A program made the translations under genes and the position numbers. Shown piece after piece: positions 54,501 through 63,012 of a DNA stretch of 64,000 nucleotides (position 1 is its first letter; every line of letters starts with the position of its first letter). The notes beneath the pieces are model-generated. The model did not search any database. It worked only from the letters and a program-made list of their open reading frames with translations, and was not told the DNA's origin. Location of the stretch: positions 496,001-560,000 of the forward strand of contig JAWZYV010013141.1 in NCBI GenBank assembly GCA_038373885.1, written 5' to 3'. The DNA comes from Cheiracanthium punctorium (Eukaryota > Arthropoda > Arachnida > Araneae > Cheiracanthiidae).

Positions 54501-57500
54501 TTATTTGTTATTTTAAGAAATATTTACAAAAATGACTAAAGTGTTTGTATTCCATACATGTTAGCAACTGTGATATAGCATTTCGAAGTAATGTTTAACT
54601 ATCTGTTTCTTTCATTTCAGATTACTTAACACAAAATTTGTGTTAAATAAACCCATTCTATATTTCCAAATATGGAAATTCTTCAAAATAAAATACAATT
54701 ATACTACAAAATTGATTTCAAAATCAGTCGTTTGTCTCGATTTTGGCCAGGAGTATTGCTTCATGAGTGTTGCGGTACTGAAAGTTTTAAAACGTGTTTT
54801 TTGATTTTAATTTAATTTATTTTGATGCATTATTTTAATTCTGATGCATTCCATGGAAAAATAAAAGAAACAAATAACACATCGCCCACTAGAGATGGGC
54901 GGTTCGACTCATTTTACTGATTCGAATCTCGACTCACTCACTACTTCGATGATTCGAATCTTGAATCAATAAAACAACTAAAGAAATTTTCCCTCTCTCT
55001 GCGCCGAAAGCCGTACTATTTAAACACCCTTCACCCATTCATCGGGTTTCTTCTCCGCTGAGTTCTCGGGCAGTTAGCATCTCTCTCTCCTTGCTCGAGT
55101 AAAACTAGTGTTTAAACTGCCCGAAATGAAAATACAGGGGAGCTTCGTATGACCCCCTGGGCCTGTAAGATTAAAAGGTTAAGTTTGGTGTCAAAGTATT
55201 CGAAATTTTATGTATCGATGGGGGTGTATGTCTAGGGGGGGTCGAGAATCAATAAAAACGTGCTCCGATGGATAGTTTCCGAGATATACGTTAATTAATT
55301 ATGGTAATTAGACTAATTAACTATGATTGAGGCATAAAAGGACTGCAAACATGTAGAAATTGGCTCTGGGATGGTTTCCAGACTTTGGAGATGCCGCCAG
55401 AGGAGGCTAGTATTTAAAATGCCCAAATTGAAAATATAGGGGAGCTTCGTATGACCCTCTGGGCCTGTAAGATTAAAAGGTTAAGTTTGGTGTCAAAGCA
55501 TTCGAAATTTTAAGTATCGGTGGGGTGTTGAGTCTAGGGGGGGGGGGGGGTCGAGAATGAATAAAAACGCGCTCCGGTGGATAGGTTCCGAGATATACGT
55601 TAATTAAGTATGGTAATTAGACTAATAAACCATGGAGCTGTTTTTTCCGCGATCCGGCATCGTCATCAACGGAGAGAAAGCAGTAGCAAAAGCATCACAT
55701 GCTGGTATTGATCACAGGATTTTCTTATCGCCGGCCTCAGAGGCGTAGCCAAGGGGGGGGGGGGGTTAGGGGGGTCATAACCCCCCATCAGGAATTTTTT
55801 GCCATACAAAATTTATATTCTTCACTACATTATCATACACACGTATACATATATATGAGTTGCAGTAGTCATAACCCCCCCCCCCCCCATGAAAAATTTC
55901 TGGCTACGCCCCTGGCCGGCCTGTATTTTTGACCTTTATCGAATTCGAGATTTCACTGAAATGAAAATAGGAATATCAGATATTTGATGTTGAAATAAAA
56001 CCGATATGTCGATATTTATCGATTTTTGGTCCAGTCCTACTGAGGGGCTGCTGCCCGCCCCCCCAAAAAAATGGGACCCTTTACTTAGCTTACAATTGAA
56101 CTTTATCTTTAAATTTGATACCCAGCCCACCCCGAAATAAAATCCTGGCTACGCCACTGTCAATAACACTAACTACGCCACTGCTTTAGACCCTATTTTG
56201 TATTTCTCTGAATTACGAAAGAAAATAAAATAATTCCCTTTAAACGACAAACAAGGTAAAAAAAATATCTTAAACGAAATCTGCAGCAATAAAGCAAAAT
56301 GTTATTTTGCTTACTACAAAGTCCTTTTGTGAGAGCGCTTAATACCGCCCCTGTATCCTTCATTAAAAGTGACAAGCACAATCCTAACTTTATTTCATTC
56401 TATTTCCCTTTACATGAAAACCCGCCACCATGTAAACTTAACGTTCCGTTTTTTTTTTTTTTGAGGGTGGGGGTAGGGGGACATATATTGAAGTTAAAAG
56501 TAGAAAAGGGATGTTTCAGAAAAATTTTAAACAAATATTAAACCAGCCAGACAAGTTGGAAGGAGGGAGTACCCCCGAATGAAAAAGGTTTAAACAACTT
56601 TGAGACACCCCCCCGCTCTTCCACGAGCATTGGCGTAAATTGGCATGTAATATTTGGATGGGGTGACAAAATGTTTCCGATTGTAGAAAATATCGTTATT
56701 ATAAATAGCTCTGATACTTGAATTTTCTTAATTTTTTTTTCGGGGGGGGGGGGGGGGGGGATTGACCCCTCTTGCCCTTAGGAAGTAACGCCTATGCCCC
56801 CCGCCAAAAGCAAACGATGTTCGACCCACTCCACACCCACAGACAGATGAAACTTTAAATCCGACCACCAACCAAGAAATGAAACACCAAAGATTCGAAA
56901 AAAAAAACTTCAATTAAATGAAACATCCTTTCAACTCTTTTCGACTCTGAGTCGATAGAAGATTCGAAAAAAACCCTCCAATTAAATGAAACATCCTTTC
57001 AACTCTTTTCGACTCCTTTTGACTCTGAGTCGATAGAAGATTCGAAAAACTAACAAATCTCAACGATTGTATACAATCACCAAAACAGAGCGAAACACTG
57101 AATCAGTAAAGATTCGTTGCTGCACCAACTCAGTGACCAACTCACCCACACCCACTCATTTGCTGTTTCAAATCATCTATCGACTCAGAGTCGAAAAGAG
57201 TCATAAAGAGTCGAAAAGAGTTGAAAGAGTAAAGGAAAATCTCTGGGAACGGCAAAGGGAAAATAAGTTTTCCTTCCCTTCGAACTTGGAATGTATTTCC
57301 CCACAGTTGAGGGCTTGAGATTCGAATCAGTAGAGAGTGAGTGTAAAGACTGAGCCACTCAGTACCAAGATTCGAATCACTGATTCGACTCATCGAATCA
57401 TTGGCCATCTCTATCGCCCACTTATCAATTTGGCGAGAAAACAGCATGGTAAGTCACTTCAAACTTTAGTCATAGCTGCACAAGGCTACGGTGGCGGAAT

Positions 57501-60500
57501 GGATAGCGTGCTCGACTGCAAAGCCAAAGGGCCCGGATTCTATCCCAGCGACGAACACTTGATGGAAACAGATTAAATTAAATTGAAATTTCAGCATAGA
57601 GGGGGGGAAATGCGCAGAAAAATAAATTATGTGGGGCACGTTAGCCAGCAGGCGCCCCGTGTATTTAAAATTTTTTTTTTTTTTGGAAAATTTTTTAAGC
57701 TTGAAATGTCAAGCTTAATGCAAGCTGGGCAAGTGTAAACTAGAACACTTGATTCAAGCTTGCATCAAGCTTACACGATTGGAATTTTCAAGCTTAATTC
57801 AAGCTTATTGACTTGATAAATCAAGCTTGCTGCAAGTTTGATGCAAGTTTGCTGTGCCCCTAATAGCACAACAGTCCCCTGTGACTGAAATGCGACCATA
57901 TAATACTGTCACAATACAGTTACAAACAGTCGCCGCGACTCCGCAGCAAAGTCACGCCAGAGTCGTTATGTCCTCTCGCTGTGTAGTCGCATTGTTACCG
58001 TTCAGAGAAGTCACGATGGGACAGTTTTGCAACAGCGAAAAAACTCGGGGGAAAAAGAGTTACCAAAAATATGCACCAGTTGGCAGCACTAAACTCTCAG
58101 GCAAGTTGAGGTCCAGAATCGAACCGTGGAGCTAACGGTTAGTAGCCCCGCATCTTACCACAACGCTGTGATTACCTTGCTCGAGATCCTTTAAAAGTAA
58201 ACTGATTGCTGCAAAAGCTAGTTCTGACGGCTTCTTTTGGAAATTTAAAATTTTCTGCGAATATTTTATAAATAAATATATATATTTATTTTATAAATAA
58301 ATTTTATATTCTGTGAGTATTTTATAAATAATATAAAAAATATCATAATTAATAAATATAAATTAAAAATCTTGGAAATCTTTCTTTTTCCACATGAATT
58401 ATTTTCAGGAGATAATGTGCTGTTTTATTTAAGTATTCATCCGAAAAAAAAACTAATGATTTATTGAAATTTTTTATTCGGTTATGAGAAATAAATTTGT
58501 AATGTGCGACTTGTGGGGTTTGATATATACAATTAAGGTATGAGGGATAAGATTTATATTTTTGCTATATTTTGCCTAAAAGGGATTTCATATAAAAATA
58601 AGTAAAATTAATTGGAAAAACATGCATTAGATAAAATAAATAAAGTATTTTTGACTTAGACCCAAAGTTTTACCTCAAATTTTTCGTAGTGGAACTTTCA
58701 AACATACCAGAGACGTATTTGAAAGGGGGGGGGGGATCTGAAAACTTAAAGCAATTATTAAAAAACAGCAATTTTGAGACATTTGTATTTACTCTAGTAA
58801 CAATAAGGTTGAAAATACCGGATAGTCCCCCCCCCCCATCCGAAATTTAAACCTTACATTACGCTAACGAAACATATATGCCATGGGGATATGAAAGAAA
58901 TTGTTAATTTTACTCAGATACTTAGTTTTCACCATTGTGATTAGAACTCTCAACTCTAATATTTTTAAGAATAATATTTTTTTGTAAATAATATTGTCTT
59001 GTTTAAACGAAATAATTTAAAAATTAATAAATTAAACTAAATTCCATTACTACATAACTGCGAGGTTTTATTGAATTACTATTTTCGGATTTATTTATTA
59101 AATGTTTCACGAAAGAAATTGCCACAAAATATTAGAAAAAATGAGTGAAAAGCGGCTGTGTGACGTCATTTTGAAGTACAAAAAAATCAGCAGTCACAAA
59201 ATAGTCACACAGTGACTTCACAGTGGAATCACTGAGCGACCAATCACATACTAGTCACATGGTGACTTCACGGCGACGTCACCTGGTGACTGGTCACAAA
59301 TAAACTTCACAGTGACTACACAGTAGAGTCACATCACTCACAAGTCACAATGTGAGTATTATGTGACAGTCCTGTGACAATTGTGACCCTCTGTTACGTC
59401 ACAGCGACTCTTTTGTGACCATCTGTGCTATTAGGGGCTGTCTGGGTATCTTCTTCAAAAATAAAATAAGGAGATTAAATTCTGCCTCTCTCTACCATCA
59501 CCTTCTTATTTATTATAATTTCTTTTTCTTATTTTATTTTATTTTATTTCTTGGCTATGTATCTGCATCAAAACAGCCTGCTAAATACATAGTAATTAAT
59601 CTTTCTTCAGTTGCAGAACTATGCATGACCATTTTTAAGACAATTAAGTCCACTGCACTACAGACATAAGTGTCAAGTCATATATGGGCCTGTAGCACTG
59701 TTTTGGCAAGATCTATAAAGTATACTTTATTTTAGGTCAAGAAAAAGGCTTTAGTGTTAAACAGACAAATTTTACATTTCCTTTGAGATGAAATGCTTCT
59801 TTAGGTTACGTTTTATGAATTATTCAATTTTTATCCTACTATATAGTTGTGCTAATCCCTGACTCACTGAATCTGTCACAATGCCGGTTCAAACACTCCA
59901 AAACAAAACTTTTACCGTCATCAATCCAAACAGATTAAAAAGTTATTGTCCGAAAACATAATAAAATTCACACCGTCCGTGCGATCGGCTTGAAAATTTT
60001 CATAATTAAGTAAAAAAATTATGGGGGTAAAAAAATCTGCTCTACTTTAAAAATCTGGAAATCTATCCGTTCCCTAATTATTAAGCGATTTCCCGCTATT
60101 TTCAGCTTCATTTTATTTTCGAGAGTAAAAAAAAAATAATCATTTGTATGGCAAAATTAGGCGTCGCAATTGATATTTACGTCATATTGAAGTTACGGTT
60201 ATCAAGCTTGGAAGGGAAAAATGCGATTCCATTTCGTTTAAAACAGTTTTTCCAGATTACCTAGTTTAATTTTTTTTTTCACAAATAAAATTATTTCCTC
60301 TGCATGAAGCATTGATATAAGAGGGGCGGTCCCCACAAAACGAAATCGTTCGAATGTGTGTAAGTTCCCGCATATTTTCAGAAAAGCATGAAATTCGGTT
60401 TCGGCATGTAATAAAAATTGAATATTACGTTATTTATTTTAAGTGGACGAAGATTAAATATATTGAGTTTTAACATATTTTTGTCAAATGTTTTTTCTAG

Positions 60501-62975
60501 CGCCGCGTCTTTTGTTATTGCCTCCACAACGGGCTTTATCTTCTATCTCACTAATAAAGCCCAAACGTAATTTTTCGTCAAATCGGGCAATATATCGCCG
60601 ACAAAATGGAAATCTTAACAATCACTTGGCAAGGATAAAATTCAAACAATTTCCGCAAAATCTATTTGAATTTTATGAAAATTCGACGCCTATTGCTTAA
60701 ATTAAGTAACAACTTATTACAGTAGAACTTCTCGAATTCGGACATCCAAGCTCAGGAATTTCTAAAATCCGGCATTCCATATGCTTAAAGAAGGAAAAAA
60801 AAATCTTTCTACTTTGTAAAATTCACAATAAATGTGTTTATCTTTTCTATTTAAGAACGGTTAAGTCCCTTTTTTAAAATAACTATACTTGATATTACGA
60901 TTTTTTATGATTCATGTTACAGGATTTTAGAAGTTACATTGTAGCTATCATCGCCCTACCATGGAACGAGCGGTTAAGGCACTGAGCATGATAGAAGGCT
61001 GAAGTGTGAACGTACCGAGTGGGGCATCGCATACCGATCGGCGTTTTGGTTAATTTTCTCCAGATGTAATGTGAATACGCGTTAGAATCCCTAAAAAAAT
61101 CCTCCGACCAAGGCACTATCCCTTCCTCCTCCCCGTAGGCAGATGCCCTTCGTGGGAGCTTGCCATAACCCAAAACAAACAAATATAGTTAGCTACCAAT
61201 TTTCATTTCATTCCTTGCAGACGTTTTAACGTGATGGCCGAACCTAAATTCACAAAATTTTCTCAAAATCTTGAAAAAGTCTAATGTTGATTGACTGAGT
61301 TGCGTAATCACGTAAAAGCTTTACCAAATTTTATTTTTTTCACTTGAGCCGTTTTTACGTGATGTGCTTAGGGTAAAAGAAATGCAAAATCTATTTAAAA
61401 TTTTGAAAAAAATTAGGCATTCTTTATTTAAGTTGAATAACTATCTATCATGTTATCAAATTTCGTTTCTTTCGATTGAGCTGATTTTTCGTGATGTGAG
61501 AGTAAATATTTACACAATTTTCGCAAAACCTAAAAAAGTTTTTGAAAAAATCCGATGCCTTTTCTTTAGGTGGAGTTAAAACTTACGTTAGACAATTACA
61601 CTTCATTCGCTTGAGTCGTTTTCTAGTGACGCATGAACAAACACAACGTCATGGACAGAATAATAAACTGTTTTCTTAACCTGTTCAGGTCTGAAGAAAT
61701 AATTTCTCGTTTAATTTAATTATTTTCCTTTTGATAGCATCTATTAAATTTGTAATAAATTTAAAAAATCCTGATTATCAAATTTTCAAGGAATTTTTTA
61801 TGGTATCAATTAAAGGACATCCATTCTGCACCATAGTATTTATTGACAATTTTTGTGTTTTTAATTGTGGACACAGGGTCTGAGAGGGTTAAAGTTGTTT
61901 TGGCTTCAGGGCAAAGATGTGGTCGCATTTTTCATAAAATCATATATTTCCCACTTGTCAAAATGCTGAAATAAAACGAGAAAGTTTTTTTTTTTTTTTT
62001 TTTCCTTAGTGAAAGTATTCGGAGGAAGAAAAAAAAAAATCTTTCACACTAGCAAGATAGCGGCTTTTCCTTTGTGTGGGCTTGTTTCTTTTTTCTTTTC
62101 TTTCACAATTTAGCTTTTTTTGCTAATGAAATTTTGAATCCAGCTTAAACCCTACTACAGGTACAGTGCCAGATCTTGAAGAGAGGTAGGGCAATACTTC
62201 GTGCAGTAAAGTTCTATGGGAGAAAAATTCAAGAGTAAGAAAATTATAGGATTAGGGGTGAGACAAAGACAACTTTGTTTATGCCCCATCTCCGAAAAGT
62301 CCAAGATCCACGGATAGAAATCGCAAAAATTTTTGAATATAAAAAATTTACAGACGAAAGTTTTGTGCAATTAATATCGAAAACAACACTATGAAATTTA
62401 AACATCATTCAAGTTCTAGTTATGAGACAAAACTGAGTTCGTCTTTTTGCTCTTCTGCGAGACGTTGGCTAGTAGAATGTTATTCCTTAGTCTCTTTGGA
62501 AGTTGCAGTTATTTCTGTGTCCCGATAAGTTAAGTATTGCTTGAGACTGAGAGTAACAATAGTTTTATGGTTTTTAGCAAGATTGGTGATTTTTGCATAA
62601 AACAACTTACCGGAGGTAGATGTCCCAGAAGATTTTGTTTTCGGGATGGGCGCTTCGAATTGACTATAACACCCAGTTCCGTCGAGATTGAGATCAGGAT
62701 CAATTCTCCGTGAGGAAAACCACGTCTTGATATGGTTATGCGACAAGTCGAGATGCTTGAGGCAAGCTGGATAGCTACTTACAGGTCCCATTTCCGTCAG
62801 TCTGTTATAACTCATATTAAGACGAGCCAGATTCACAGCAAAACAGGAAAGGATGGGAGGAACTATATCGTAGGCATTGTGGGCTAAGGTAAGAGCAGCT
62901 AGTTGGCATTTTTGATTTTTATCTGTTTCGTTGTCGTTCGCGGATTCCACGATCTGGATTAGGAGAGAGAAAGAG

Positions 62976-63012
<37 letters not shown>

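Larger units (their letters stand above)
54882..57421. mobile_element. 2.5-kb hAT-type element with perfect 8-bp TSD
   Basis: TAGAGATGGGCGGTTCGACT at 54890 is mirrored by the right end, which reads TAGAGATGGCCAATGATTCG on minus and ends at 57413. Both sides are flanked by TCGCCCAC (54882-54889 and 57414-57421). The sub-terminal regions repeat the palindrome GATTCGAATC. No transposase frame seen, so non-autonomous. Confidence 0.88.
53887..59448. mobile_element. Element A: 5.6-kb TIR element with AAGCTT-rich arms, containing other insertions
   Basis: It begins TACCCAAACAGCACATAAGC and ends, after an inserted element, with CTGTCTGGGTA. The arms (53887-54060 and 57691-57856) contain at least ten AAGCTT or CAAGCTTG units; by chance about one is expected in several kilobases. 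A 54890-57413 hAT element, a SINE (57478) and element B are inserted within it. No transposase recognised. Confidence 0.65.

Noticed and set aside
57461..57560. Functional tRNA-Cys gene
   Set aside because: The B box is degenerate (CGGATTCTATCC) and the acceptor stem does not pair convincingly; SINE is the better call.
53881..59450. CRISPR-like array from the regularly spaced AAGCTT and GTCAC words
   Set aside because: Spacing is irregular, the words are very short, the context is eukaryotic and intronic, and they lie in arms of transposable elements.
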